Positions 42,711 through 54,479 of a DNA stretch of 64,000 nt are shown here, piece after piece. Origin of the DNA: Dromiciops gliroides (Eukaryota; Chordata; Mammalia; Microbiotheria; Microbiotheriidae); contig NC_057862.1 of assembly GCF_019393635.1 (NCBI RefSeq), positions 156,626,062-156,690,061 of the forward strand, in the 5' to 3' direction. Below the pieces are notes generated by a model. It worked only from the letters and a program-made list of their open reading frames with translations. It was not told the origin of the DNA and did no database searches. The position numbers were made by a program, and so were the translations under genes. The stretch's first letter is position 1. Each line of letters opens with the position of its first letter.

Positions 42711-44745
42711 TGAACTGAAAGGTATTGAAGAGAGACAAAGTTATAAACAAATGAAAATTCTAGGTATACAGTAGACAACTTTTTCTAAGAACTTTGTTAG
42801 TGAAAGAAAGGAGAGAGTGAAGTTTCAGGGACAAGACAAAGCTGTTGATTTGTTTTTAAGCCCAGAGTCCAGTGAAGTTTATGTTTGAGAAAATGTAGCA
42901 CAAAACCCATTAATTTATATTCTTTGCAGATATATTAAATATATATTAAATATGATATGAAATGGGGCAGTACTTTAGCTGTTCTTTATCAAGGAGAGGC
43001 TTACTTGTCATTTCTCCCAGCAGGTGATATCAGAAATCAGTAGATGGCAGCAAAGAGCATCAGATGGCCCTAAAGAGGCCAAACAGCTAAAGCCTTAAAG
43101 ATGGTTGGTTGTAGAAAACACCTCATTGGCCATGAGACCAGTGGAGACATTCATCAAAGACACCTTGACAGAATGAAGACATAACATTCAGAAGAGATAA
43201 TTCAATGCCCAGAGTGGAGAACACTTTTGTGTATTTCCTAGGGCCATCAGTCACCACATTTGTCCAGGCAAAAGACAAATGCTAGAAGAATATGCCAGGC
43301 TAAAATTAAGTCTGTTAAGTCTCTTCTTTTAACCACTTCTCTTCTGGTGTTAATTTATAATCCCTGACTCCAGACAACTATCTGACTTGCTATTAGTAAA
43401 TTCATTTTACATTTTGTTAAATCCCTTTTTCTCGGTCCATGTCCTCAAACCCTATTTCTCAGGGATCTCCATTCAACAAAACTTCACAGAAGCTGTGGGA
43501 CCCCTCAGGTCCCAAGATGATCCATGATTGGCATGCAGATGAATCTAGTGGCAAGAACAAAAAGGTTTAGGTAAGGATATCAGCGTCTTTTCTCCTTATT
43601 TCTGCCTTTAATATTAATGCTTATAACAACAATATTGATGGTATTTTGTTCTGAATTCTGGCTAGTACAAGTGTTACTAGTCTCTCCATACATGAAGGCT
43701 ACCCTGACCCCCTCCCTGAGTCTTCTCTTCTTCAGACTAAACATCCATATTTCCTTCAACAGACTGTCATATATCACGGACTCCAGTCTTCTTGCTACCC
43801 TGTCACCCATCCATGGTTTCATTTTAGATTTTCAATATCCTTAGTAAAATATCCAGATATAGTCTGACTTGGGAAGAAAGCAGCAGAACTCTCTCTTCTT
43901 TTGCTATGTATGCCTTAAAAAACAAATAAACCAAAAATAATTATATCTATGATTTCATTGAAAGAGCAAATTGCCAATGAGTAAACTCACTCTATCAATG
44001 CCAATGAGTACAGGCTCTGAAACTTATAGTCTTGGAGATTTGCCTGGGGGCCCTGAGAGGTTACTTGGCTTTCTCAGAGTCAAATAGTTAATAAGTGTGT
44101 GTCACATGAGACTTGAATCTAGGTCTTTCTCTTTTAATACAACCTAGAATTATATTAGATTTTGTGAAGTTCCACCTCACACTGTTAATACAGTTTGAGC
44201 CTCCTACTAAAAATCCTACTTAATTTTTAAAATAATTTATTGTCTAGTCATACCTCCTCCATCCTGTATCTTACAGATCCACTCTCGTGCATTCAGAGTA
44301 CTTCTTTACTTGCTACTAATTATGATCACATCTGAGCTCTGGTCTGTTGACTTCTCCCTGAGAGCTCTATTTTCCCCACATAGAGACTTCTGAGTGCAGA
44401 GCTCTGCCATGCAGATACACAACAATTGGCTCTCACACGTCTGTATTTGGACACTTTTCTTACCTGGCATTCACTCTGTAATATTTTGTTCTCATAAGTC
44501 AGCTCTGGAAGACTACACCTGAATACACATAATCCTCCTACTTACTCTCTAGTATTTTACTCCTACTCTGCATATATTTAATAACTAATCCATCTTTCTC
44601 TCCCTATTTCCCTTTCCTCCCTCCCTCCCTTGTTCAACTTTATTCACTCAGTCTCTGCTCCATATTCTATTCCAAACAGCCAGGGACTGAATTTATACCA
44701 GCGTGCCAAAAATGAACACCAGCATCACAACCACCTTAATGCTTT
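42711..44745. other. Long repeat-poor stretch
   Basis: 44,040-44,135 holds a reverse MIR remnant (gaggttacttggctttctca, agtcaaatagttaataagtg). 43,380-43,480 (gttaaatccctttttctcgg) has a U5-like look but no paired ends. No coding region recognised. Confidence 0.5.
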
Positions 44746-44750
44746 TTTAA

Positions 44751-44913
44751 AAAAAATTATTTTTATTTATTTTTGCGGGGCAATGAGGGTTACGTGACTT
44801 GCCCAGGGTCACACAGCTAGTAAATGTCAAGTGTCAGAGGCTGGATTTGAACTCAGGTCCTCCTGAATCCAGGGCCAGTGCATTATCCACTGCACCACCT
44901 AGCTGCCCCTACT
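44751..44913 (-). mobile_element. WSINE1-like SINE, type II
   Basis: Exact 15-base TSD ttaatgcttttttaa at 44,736-44,750 and 44,914-44,928. Confidence 0.96.
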
Positions 44914-45239
44914 TTAATGCTTTTTTAACCTGTTTTCTCTTTGATGGTCAGAATCCAGTTCAGAACAATAGTTGCTTTTATCATTCCCCAAGCCTTTCAA
45001 GAAATGAAAGTATCATGAAGGCAAATTAAGATTTTTTTTACTGCTTTGCTTTTGTCAGTAAAAGAGAGTTCTAGCAGGTGTCCAGATTGATTAGGTGATG
45101 GAATTAGAAACCATCTAAACCAACTTGTTTCTGAGTAGGAATCTCCTTTATAATAACTTTAACAAATGACCATTGAGCCTTCATTTATGGGGGACCATTG
45201 CTTATCAAAGCATCCCATAACATTTTTTGGATACTTCGG

Positions 45240-45396
45240 TTTTTTTGTTTGTTATTTTTTAGTGAGGCAACTGGGGGTTAAGTGACTTGCCCAGGGTCAC
45301 ACAGCTAGTGTCTGAGGCCAGATTTGACCTCGGGGAAAATGAGTCTTCCTGACTCCAGGCCTGGCACTCTATTCACTGTGACACCTAGCTGCCCCC
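45240..45396 (-). mobile_element. WSINE1-like SINE, type I, rearranged
   Basis: agtgaggcaactgggggtta, a deletion after cacacagctagtgtctgagg, and a small insertion ggggaaaatgag in the head half. Confidence 0.93.
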
Positions 45397-45409
45397 TGGG
45401 AGTTCAAAA

Positions 45410-45545
45410 TTAGGAGATCAACATTAGAAGATAGGAATGGGGGTCAGAGAAATTGGAAAAGCCTTCATGGAGAGGTAGGGATTTAACTGGACTTTGAAGA
45501 ATGGGTATGATTTGGACATGTGGAAAAGAGCTCAGATGACTGTAG
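45410..45545 (-). mobile_element. L2 fragment
   Basis: aaaagccttcatggagaggt, gggatttaactggactttga agaat: reverse L2, same module as in the 30.3 kb copy. Confidence 0.68.
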
Positions 45546-46040
45546 GAATCCATGTTATGGACTCAGTGTATTATTGTAGAGAACAGAGATTGTTTTCCAA
45601 GCAGCTGACCCAGGTTTCTTTCCTGGCTAATGAACTGATGTTTGGGTAAGGGGGAGGGTAATTATAGAAACCATCAGGAATGAGGAAAAAGGATGAGTTA
45701 AGCCCATGGGAGCAATAAAGAAACAATGATAAAGTGAGCCTATGTGAACTTCAAGGCTGAGCTGACCCAGGAATTCCATGGGAGAGGTGGAAATGTCAAG
45801 AAGATACAGAAATCATCTGTTCAGGACATGGATGATATGGAGAGGTCAGAGTTGCTCTGAGGGCTGGTGGTAGGGGACACCTGACTGGTACAATTGGCAG
45901 AATTTATAACATTTATGCAGACTAGCTTAAATATCTATTCATAATTAATAATGATCTGTGATTACTAGAGTATAGGCAGTTAAGAGCTGAAAGTAAAGCA
46001 TGATTGTGTTTTATGTTGTTGTCCCTTGTATAAATGACCA
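45546..46040. other. Nothing recognised
   Basis: No repeat or coding signal identified. Confidence 0.5.
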
Positions 46041-46045
46041 TATGA

Positions 46046-46203
46046 GGGGGCAGCTAGGTGATGCAGTGGATAAAGCACTGGCCCTGGATTCAGGAGGACC
46101 TGAGTTCAAATCCAGCATCAGACATTTGACACTTACTAGCTGTGTGACCTTGGGCAAGTCACTTAACCCTCATTGCCCTGCAAAAAACATAACAAAAAAT
46201 AAC
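46046..46203 (+). mobile_element. WSINE1-like SINE, type II
   Basis: TSD tga-catatga at 46,035-46,045 and 46,204-46,214, 10 of 11 matching. Confidence 0.96.
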
Positions 46204-46254
46204 TGATCATATGAAAAAGATGATTGAAAAATCTTCTACTTCATTCAGAAGGAA

Positions 46255-46420
46255 GAGAGACAGTATGGAATAGTGGAAAGAGCTTTGGATTTAGAGTCAG
46301 AGGACCCTTACCCAATTCTGAATCTGTTACTTGACACCTGGGTGAGCTTAGATAAGTCATTTAACCTTTGTTTTCCATCTGTTACAGTAGAGAGTTAGAT
46401 TAGATGGTCAACAAACTATA
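46255..46420 (+). mobile_element. MIR
   Basis: acagtatggaatagtggaaa, ctttggatttagagtcagag, gagcttagataagtcattta. Confidence 0.92.
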
Positions 46421-46479
46421 ACTCCTATAATAAAAGAGACATAATCATTGGAACCAAGACTAAAAGTCAAGTGCAACTC

Positions 46480-47200
46480 GATCGTGAAGGAACTATGTTG
46501 TCTTCAGTTTGGGAGAGTTTGGAATTTCCAATCTAGAATAATTGCAATTGCCAAGGCTTAGCCTACAGAAGATGTATAACTCAAAGGATGAGTGGAATTT
46601 GAAAATGTAGGGGTGTTGTGGTAATGTTGGGGAGAGAATACCATGGTCAAAAGGAAAGAAGTAGAAATGAATAAGGCACATAGGGAGTGGACAATATGAC
46701 TAGCATTAAAGTTTTGTGTTGGAAATTAGTTAGAGACAAGATTGGATAGATGAGATGAGGCCTTAGATTACAAGTTGAAAAATTCTATATGTGATGGGAA
46801 GCAGTTGGTTTTTTTGTTTGTTTGTTTGTTTGTTCAGGGGAGTGACATGATGAAAGAAATGCTTCATGAAGAATAATCTGACAGTATTGTCTAGGGCTGG
46901 GCTGGATTGAGGGGAGCCTAGAGGAAGAGCAGTTAGGAGACAATGGAAGTGATCAAGTAACCCAGTTGTAGCATATAGTCATTGCAGATGAGGACACTAG
47001 AAGTTTGAATAGAGGAAAAGGGGCTAATCAGAGAACTAAAGAAGCATTGGTAAAAATTTATGACTAGATATAGGTGATGAAAGAGAGGATGATTCTGAAG
47101 CTTCAGATCTCATTGGTTGGTTATATCAAGAAGAGAAATAGAGGAGTTGGGAGGGGAGGAAATTTCGCACATATTGAGTTTTTAAAAAAGAAAAAAAAGA
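46480..47200 (-). mobile_element. L2 copy
   Basis: gtgatgggaagcagttgg, ttcaggggagtgacatgatg, gaagaataatctgacagt, aagtgatcaagtaaccca, tctgaagcttcagatctcat: the same module order as the 29.9-31.4 kb L2. Confidence 0.78.
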
Positions 47201-47303
47201 ACAAAACCCTGTGGAGTGACATGTATGGCATTTAATATACTCTAAGACTTGGTTGATGTATGAGTTATGTTACTCTGCTTTTTCCATTTTAAAAAATTCT
47301 TTG

Positions 47304-47444
47304 CGGGGCAGCTAGGTGGTACAGTAGATAAAGCACTGGCCCTAGATTCAGGAGGACCTGAGTTCAAATCTGGCCTCAGACATTTGACGCTTACTAGCTG
47401 TGTGACCCTGGGCAAATCACTTTGTTGTCATTGCCCTGCAAAAT
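47304..47444 (+). mobile_element. WSINE1-like SINE, type II
   Basis: TSD aaaattctttg at 47,293-47,303 and 47,445-47,455. Confidence 0.96.
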
Positions 47445-47612
47445 AAAATTCTTTGTTACAAAGGAGAAAGGCAGGGATATGTTAGGAAGTGAAGGTGGTA
47501 TAAATCAGTCAATCAACAAGCATTTATTAAGTATATATTATGTGTCATGCATTGCAATAAGTGCTAGAAAACAAAACATTTCATTAAAAACAGAAGATCT
47601 CATTACTTTTTT

Positions 47613-47758
47613 TTTTTTTTTTTGTGAGGCGCTTGGGGTTAAGTGACTTGCCCAGGGTCACACAGCTAGTAAGTGTTAAGTGTCTGAGTCCGGACTTGAA
47701 CTCAGGTCCTCCTGAATCCAGGGCGGGTGCTCTATCCACTGTGCCACCTAGCTGCCCT
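47613..47758 (-). mobile_element. WSINE1-like SINE, type I
   Basis: T17 tail. Exact 16-base TSD gatctcattacttttt at about 47,596-47,611 and 47,759-47,774. Confidence 0.97.
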
Positions 47759-47776
47759 GATCTCATTACTTTTTAA

Positions 47777-47888
47777 AATTTTAAACATTTTAGTTTAAAG
47801 TTTGAGTTCCAAATTCTATCCTTCTTTCCTGCCCTCTCCCCCCTCCTTCCCTCTTCCTGAGGTGATAAGCAATCAGATATAGGTTATG
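47777..47888 (-). mobile_element. L1 3' end, 112 bases
   Basis: gtttgagttccaaattctat, ataagcaatcagatataggt. Exact 12-base TSD attactttttaa at 47,765-47,776 and 47,889-47,900. Confidence 0.93.
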
Positions 47889-48060
47889 ATTACTTTTTAA
47901 GCCCTTTAGCTACCTGAAAAATTACTACAAAGTATCAAACTTAAAATGTGCAGTAGGCAACTGGAAATGTGGGGTTGAGTTTAGGTGAGATGAGAGGACA
48001 GAGTTTGAAATGCAGATTTGCAGAATCAATTAACATCAAGGCCATAGTGGAAAGAGTAAA

Positions 48061-48180
48061 AATGAATGAGGAAGGGAGAGAGAATAGAAGAGAAGGAAGA
48101 AGAGGGAAGAGGGGAGAAGAAAGGGGAGAGGAGAGAGACAGAAACAGAAAGACACACAGGGACACAAAGAGACAGAGGTA
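48061..48180. repeat. GA/GGAA-rich purine tract
   Basis: gagagaatagaagagaagga and following; almost no pyrimidines to 48,150. Confidence 0.9.
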
Positions 48181-48194
48181 GACAGGAAGAATGA

Positions 48195-48315
48195 TCTTAG
48201 AGATAAAAGGAAACAGCATTATATATTATACTATATGTATTATATATCCTATATAATATAGCATTGAATTATACTATATTTTATGAATATAACACTATAT
48301 TATCATATGGCTTAA
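48195..48315. repeat. AT-rich tract
   Basis: tatattatactatatgtatt and similar self-complementary runs. Confidence 0.85.
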
Positions 48316-48484
48316 TGAAGGAGAGAGTTTCAAGGAAGGTGAGGTCAACAATAACAATTAACTCTCACCAAATCCTTCACTCTATTAGTAGTTCTACACT
48401 GACTACATAACTAGCTTGAACTTCTTCCCTTGGTTTCCTGGAAGGTACTTTTCCTGATTCATGTCTTGAAATGGCTTTGATATA

Positions 48485-48632
48485 ATAGCATCAGAATACA
48501 GTCAGAAATCTGGAATTTGAGTTCTAGCTATATAACTTGTTAGTTGTATGACCTTGGGCAAATCACTTGACCTTTTTGAACCTTTCTCACTTTCCTTTTC
48601 TGTAAAAATGTGGATAATAATATTTTCCCAAT
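48485..48632 (+). mobile_element. MIR
   Basis: gaaatctggaatttgagttc, gttgtatgaccttgggcaaa, tgtaaaaatgtggataataa. Confidence 0.9.
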
Positions 48633-48637
48633 TTATA

Positions 48638-48850
48638 CAGAGTGAACCAAAAGTCATGAAGGGGTTTCAATATTTAATAACTCTTTTATTTTTGGTTTTT
48701 AATTTACAATACTATAAGATTACGTACACACTATATATAGGAAATGAATTTACATTACATGTGAAAAATCAAATCTTGTAAATGGAAAAAAATAAAGAAA
48801 AAATAGTTTTCAAAAAGTTATTAAAACATCATGACTTTGGGCCCACCCTG
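48638..48850. mobile_element. Mariner-type MITE
   Basis: Left end cagagtgaaccaaaagtcat and right end atgactttgggcccaccctg are inverted repeats of roughly 25 bases (reverse of the right end: cagggtgggcccaaagtcat). TA dinucleotides flank both ends (48,636-48,637 and 48,851-48,852). The interior is AT-rich and non-coding. Confidence 0.88.
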
Positions 48851-48853
48851 TAC

Positions 48854-49196
48854 TACAAATAGGGTGGTTTTAAACTTGTTCAGTTGTGTCTGATTGTTTA
48901 TGGCCTGTGGACTACATAGCACACCAATGCTGTCCATGGAGTTTTCTTGGCAAAGATACCAGAGTGCTTTGCCATTTTCTTCTCCAGTAGATTAAAGCAA
49001 ACAGGGGATAAGTGACTTGTCCAGGGTCATATAGCTAGTAAGTGTCTGAGGCCAGATTTGAATTCAGGTCTTCCTGACTCCAGGCCTAGCATTCTATTCG
49101 CTGAGCTATCTAGTTAGCTTCCTCTACAGTTTTAAACTATTAAGCTATTAAAGCTTAAAACTGCACCAAGATGATTAGAACACCCTGTATTTGCAC
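48854..49196. mobile_element. Palindromic mariner MITE split by MAR1
   Basis: The right arm is 49,138-49,192: aagcttaaaactgcaccaag, ...gaacaccctgta. The arms pair around attaagctattaaagctt. Left-arm remnants are 48,854-48,875 (agggtggttttaaac). Compact 80-base palindromes of this kind are known mariner MITEs. Confidence 0.75.
48876..49128 (-). mobile_element. MAR1-type SINE
   Basis: ttgttcagttgtgtctgatt, gctgtccatggagttttctt, aagtgacttgtccagggtca, tattcgctgagctatctag. TSD gttttaaac at 48,867-48,875 and 49,129-49,137. Confidence 0.93.
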
Positions 49197-49384
49197 TAAT
49201 TGCAGTTATTGTGAGGACCACATAAAATAATATATGTAAACCATTTATGGAATTATGAGAACACTATATAAATATGAATTGTGTTTATGTTGAGTTTGTG
49301 AAGTAAATACTATGAGAAGACTAAGCTGCCTTATCACAGTGTTTTAATCAATGTAGCATATTAAGATACAAGGTAAAGGGAGAT

Positions 49385-49490
49385 GGAATGGCTTAGTGGT
49401 TAGAGGCCTGGCCCAAGAGTTAGGGCAGGCCTGGGTTGAAGTCTCCCCTCTGACACCTATTGGGCAAGTCACTTGCCCAGGCTGTGCCTC
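49385..49490 (+). mobile_element. MIR, diverged
   Basis: ggcttagtggttagaggcct, gggttgaagtctcccctctg, gggcaagtcacttgcccagg. Confidence 0.7.
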
Positions 49491-49925
49491 TGGCAGCTCC
49501 CAGAGACTGTACTGTTGAAGAGCAGCTGCACATCTTCAGTGGTGGGAGAACTTTTCTCATCAGGGTCTCACTATGATGAAGTGAGGTCAAGACAAAAAAA
49601 AAAAAAAGCTAAAGCCAGTTGTGGAAGTTTGGCAGGGTGTGAAGCCCAACATACTGTGTTTCTGCCTCCCTTTATAAGGTGCAAAGCACATTTCAGCAGA
49701 TATTGCATGGCACTGTTTGCATTACAGAGCATGGCTAGATTTATGTTTCTAAATATAGGAGTCAAACATAAGCCAAATGTAGTGCATAAGACCCAACAGA
49801 AAGGCATGAAATAAGTTCTATTTTCTCTGCCGTTCAAGAGTCCCAGAAAATAGGACAAGTTGCTAATTGATTTATAGTGGCTTCTAAGGTAGAGCTGGTC
49901 TAAATATATTAAGGAAGACTAGAAA
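49491..49925. other. Nothing recognised
   Basis: A13 run at 49,596-49,608. Frames on both strands lack recognisable domains. Confidence 0.5.
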
Positions 49926-49929
49926 GGGA

Positions 49930-50145
49930 GCTGCATATGTGTGTGTGTGTGAGAGAGAGAGACAGACAGACAGAGACAGGGAGAGATAGAGGGAGGGAGG
50001 GAGGAAGGGAGACAGAAGGAGGGAGGGGGAGAGAGAGAGCCAGAGAGAAACAGAGAGACAGAGTGTGTGAGTGAGTACAGAGAGACAGAGAGAGAAAGAG
50101 ATTGAGTCAGAGAGACAGAGAGACCAAGTGAGAGAATGAGAATTC
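49930..50145. repeat. (GT)n then (GA/GACA)n tract
   Basis: gtgtgtgtgtgtgagagaga, gacagacagacagagacagg and similar. Confidence 0.95.
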
Positions 50146-51520
50146 TCATAAAGTTAAAAAAGTCCCCAAGGTGACTGGAATGGAATGGTTTTTCCTCTTG
50201 TGCCCTGGCTACAGACATCCAAGGTTCTGTCCCTACATGCCAAAGTAATCTGACAATTGGGATCACATGGCAAAATAGATGCTGTTCAAAAGATGTAGTG
50301 ATTTTCTTGGAGCTGACTCAGTAGTGTTCTGATAAATGTTTAACAATTGGATCTCAAAAAAAATGCATGTAAGACAGGCTTTAAAGTTTAATCTGAATTA
50401 TTAATACTCTGTCACTTTCTTAAATGTAGATAATCAGTAAAACAATAAATCAAGCTTTCATTTGTAGCATATGTCTTTTTTGGAAGTTGTGAATGCTCAT
50501 ATGAAAATTGGACAATTGCTCTTGAGAGCTGGTGAGTTGGTTCCAGCATACTACTGATCTGACTCTGTGTATAGCAGAGTTTTATGACAGCTTACGTATA
50601 ACAGCAATTCTGTGGGATGAAGAGGTATTAATGATGGTGTTTTGAACAACATCTCTCAGGTTCTTTGGGGGGCAGATACACAAAAATACCTACAATTTGA
50701 TCCTTTAGTTTATTAATTCTTTAGAATGGGTTCAAAGAGAATCAAGGGGCATGTTGTGATATTATTACCTCGTAAACTATGACAAAGAAAAACAAAGTTC
50801 TGATCAATTCACTCTTCAGCTCCAAGCCCTCGTTTTGGCTTATAAGAACCAGAGAAACCTCTTTTGCCCATTAACTTTCTCTCCTTTTTCACTATCAAGT
50901 GTCTGTTTCATAGAATAAGGCAAACATCAATGTCACTGACTGTCTAATTTATGAACAGCGTAACAAGCAATACAAAGACATATTTAAATATTTCAACAAT
51001 GTAGCAGCTGTGAGAAAGATCACAGCTGGAGTCACCTCTGGCCACTGACTGCAACTCTGACCCTTACACAGACACTGAAACCACATCTGACCATTCAGCT
51101 GTCACAGGATGCCAGTTAAAAAGTCTCCTCAGGATATCTTCTCTATGGGATCTCTTCTTCATATTCCCTCAACAATAATAAACTCCCCAGCCCCAGTGTC
51201 TCACACGGAATGACAATGATATTGTCTCAGTCTCAGCCTCTCACAAGATTTCTCCTACAATTACAGCTGCTTTCACAGCCTCCTCCCTTCATCTTAAAGG
51301 TACAGTAGCATCTCCACATTCTCCATGAGAAAGACTATTTAAACTGGAATTGCAGATCTGAGAAGGACTAGGGCATTTTGGTCAATCAGGGTGTTTTGGA
51401 AAAGAAGCTGAATAAAAAATGTTACTTGAGAAACGATCATTAAGGTTTTATTTGGAAAGAAACTAATTTTTATTTTGCCTATTGAAGACAACTCTCTTAG
51501 GCAAAAGGCAACCAACTTAG
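50146..51520. other. Repeat-poor block
   Basis: No transposon or coding region recognised. 50,560-50,650 (acagcttacgtataacagca) is non-repetitive. A candidate conserved element only by default. Confidence 0.4.
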
Positions 51521-51524
51521 TGTG

Positions 51525-51660
51525 GTCCAAAGACCACTGGATTTGGAATCAGAAGACTCGGGTTAAGTCTTTTTACTTTTTGCTTTTTACTCTGTGGGTA
51601 ATATTGGTAAACTCATTTAACTTCTATAAGCCTTAATTCCCTTAGCTATAAAATGAGTGT
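51525..51660 (+). mobile_element. MIR
   Basis: actggatttggaatcagaag, tgtgggtaatattggtaaac, agctataaaatgagtg. Confidence 0.85.
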
Positions 51661-51661
51661 T

Positions 51662-51895
51662 GGGCAGTTAGTGGCATGGTGGATTAGAGTACTTGGCCTG
51701 AAGTCAGGAAGATTTGAGTTTGAATCCTCACTTAGGCACTTAGTAGCTGTGTGACCCTAGGGAAGTCACTGAACTTGTTTACCTCAATTTCTTCAACCAC
51801 AAAATTATGATAATAATACCACCTAAATACCCATTGATGCAAGGATCAAAGGAGTTAATATTTGTAAAGTACTTAACATAATGGCAGTGTCAAAA
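51662..51895 (+). mobile_element. MIR/THER1-type CORE-SINE
   Basis: gcagttagtggcatggtgga, cctgaagtcaggaagatttg, tgtgaccctagggaagtcac, gttaatatttgtaaagtact. Confidence 0.9.
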
Positions 51896-52047
51896 AAGGA
51901 GTAACCTAGCTGAACTCTCCCAATATTCCCCTCCAACAACTTTAAAATAATGACTCAAATCAAATTCTGGAGCAGCAGAGTCAACAAGTCAGGGTGAGAC
52001 ATTTTTCCAGCCCAAGAAAACTCAGGAGGTTGGCATTATCTACTATT

Positions 52048-52193
52048 TTTTTTTTTTGGTGAGGCAATTGGGGTTAAATGACTTGCCCAGAGTCACACAG
52101 CTAATAAGTGTTAAGTGTCTGAGGCTGGATTTGAACACGGGTCCTCCTGAATCCAGGGCCAGTGCTCTATCCACTGCGCCACCTAGCTGCCCA
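52048..52193 (-). mobile_element. WSINE1-like SINE, type I
   Basis: TSD attatctactatt at 52,035-52,047 and 52,197-52,209, exact over 13 bases. Confidence 0.96.
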
Positions 52194-52209
52194 GGTATTA
52201 TCTACTATT

Positions 52210-53819
52210 ATAAGCCCAGTATCCACTACTTTAACTTCTGCATGATCACACAGTAAGTTTGTATCAAAGAACTAGAACTCAGGTTTCCTGCCTCATGGGC
52301 TTGTGATCTTTCCTTTATATTTTGTGAGCTTCATCTAAAAGGGAACATGATATCAGTTTATCCCAAGGGTATGCTAGAGCCAGTTTGAGGTAAATGGGGA
52401 TTATTACAATTTCATTATGAGCACTTACATATTGGAAATCAGTAAATGTCACAGGTCAGCTCTTGATTTATTGATTTTCTTAGATTTTAAAAAGTGATGA
52501 AAATGGTAATAATGCAGATTAATGTACAGAATGATTCTACATATGTATGTGTATATATGTATGCATGTGTGTGTACATTATACACACACATATTTGTGTA
52601 TAATGGTATCCATGTATCCATGGTGGGGGGGGGGGAGAAAAACCCACATAAATTTACATGTCAACTTTATTATATATTTTAAAGGAATAGCAAGTTGTAC
52701 ATAATAGATTTACAGTTTCATGTGCAATCATGTTTTCTTATACTCTATTATGGAAATGCTTGTTTTATTCCACAAATAAAAAATAAAATAAAAATAATGC
52801 AAATTAAACTTAAAACATGTTGAAACTATGCTGTCTTCCCTCTAGCCGGTTACTAAACATTTATCAGCACACCACTGGTTTACCCAAACCCATGATTCTT
52901 CCCTCCCTTCCAATCCTCAAACGGTAATGCATGTGGTTGGCAATAGTTTGTAAATGATCTTTAACCCTTCTATAGCACGAATATGCTGTGTCCTGAGCTG
53001 AAGGCTCAGTAAACAAAGATTGGGTTGGGTTTGGATTCCCACGGCCACCTACCTTAGGCAAAGGAGGCAGGAGAATGCATTGCTTTTGGAGTGATGTGGA
53101 TCATCATATAGAAGAGGGTTTGAGGCAGCTCATGAGAAAAAAAAGTTCTGATTTACACAGGAAACTAGACAATGGCATTCAGATCTCTTGCCTTTGATAG
53201 TCATCTTTACCTATGGAGTGGATGGGTACCTATGGGATTATGAACTGCCCTTGGTAAAGGTTTCTGGAGAGAGGCCTAGAGGTAAGGAGGAAGACTGTAA
53301 TGAGTCTTGAGGTATTTGTAGTACCAAGCACTTTTCCACATTACTTTTATTTTCCTATACTAGTTCCCCCCCCCACTCCTACTAGCTGAAAGAAGTGATT
53401 ATTTTTCAGTTATGTTAATAACACATTAACTTATGATTAAGGTTTTTCCTTTCTATTTCCTCATTCAGGGACCAGTCCCTGTAGATTATTCACCCAATCT
53501 CTGAAGGATAAGATTGATAGATGAGATTCACCAAATCCTCTGGGTACATGCTCTGTGATCTCTAGTGGGAACCCACCTTACTTCTGTTTAGAGTGATCTG
53601 TAGAATCTAATCTATGTGCATTCCAGCCCTAATAGTATTGAGCCCAGGCCCTCCCACCCCTCCATTGCAGTCTAGGGGAACTCACTTCATGAAAAAGAAA
53701 ATCAACCAGAGTGATCTGGGTAGAGATGGATTCTTTTGTTCCGATTGCTGGAGGTGGCTGAGTCTCATGATCAAGTCATGATCTCAACAGCTGAAGATTT
53801 TTAGCTCACTTCCTTAATA
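52210..53819. other. Repeat-poor stretch with a small TG/TA tract
   Basis: 52,535-52,610 is alternating tgta/caca, followed by a G12 run near 52,624. No gene or transposon recognised in the rest. Confidence 0.5.
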
Positions 53820-54064
53820 ATATACCCACCCCCTCATTAATTGTTCACCAATCAGGGTTGATTTTCACCTATCAGGGGCACCTCCTTTTCTAAAGGTATT
53901 TAAGCATTCAGGGATCTCCATGGTTTTGTTTCTGGGTACTGAGAGAAACCATTGACCATCAATGTATTGATTATCAGGTACCCTAATTAAAAAATTGATT
54001 ATCAATTACTTAGAAATTTTGTGTCTCAGGCTTTTCCTTTGTTTCATAGTTAATATCTCACCAC
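53820..54064 (+). mobile_element. Candidate solo LTR (promoter to polyA part)
   Basis: LTR-like order on the plus strand: CCAATC at 53,848-53,853, TATTTAAG at 53,899-53,906, then ATTAAA at 53,986-53,991, then a U5-like end (ttgtgtctcaggcttttcct). Neither LTR edge nor a TSD is resolved and no retroviral gene is nearby. Confidence 0.42.
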
Positions 54065-54369
54065 AGCTGTTCATTTTATTCAGGAACACATGTTAAGTAC
54101 TGGGTGATGATGTATGGGTGTAGTGGTATTAGAATGGTATCCACCATCATAACTGCTAATTGTTTCTGAAGTTAAGTAGCTGGCCATGGCTATGCAATTA
54201 ACTATAGTAGCACAAAATAACTAAATATCATATATAGTTCTGCTTTGAGGAGAACTGTCCTCTGTTGAAAATTCTTAGTCACTGAATTTGGTTGAGAACT
54301 TAATCCATTTTTTGGTTAATTTGGGCTAATTCCCTGATTAATTTCTTTGATAATTAGGTCTCCATTGAT

Positions 54370-54475
54370 AGACTCAGAATCCCAGAGTTAGAAGGGAAGT
54401 AAAAAGTCATTTAACCCAACTTATATTTTAACAAATTCTATCTTCTTCTCTAACAACTGGTCATTCTGCCTGGGA
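54370..54475 (-). mobile_element. CR1/L3 LINE 3' end, short
   Basis: agaatcccagagttagaagg, aacccaactt, aacaactggtcattctgcct: same modules as 36,165-36,520. Confidence 0.75.
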
Positions 54476-54479
54476 ATCA

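Larger units (their letters stand above)
47508..48060 (-). mobile_element. L2 3' end host of a SINE and an L1 tail
   Basis: cagtcaatcaacaagcattt attaagtata is a clean reverse L2 terminus. L2-like sequence (gtaggcaactggaaatgtgg, gggttgagtttaggtgagat) resumes after the insertions. Confidence 0.7.

Noticed and set aside
50146..51300. Possible retroelement pol remnant
   Set aside because: Frames lacked any convincing ordered motif.
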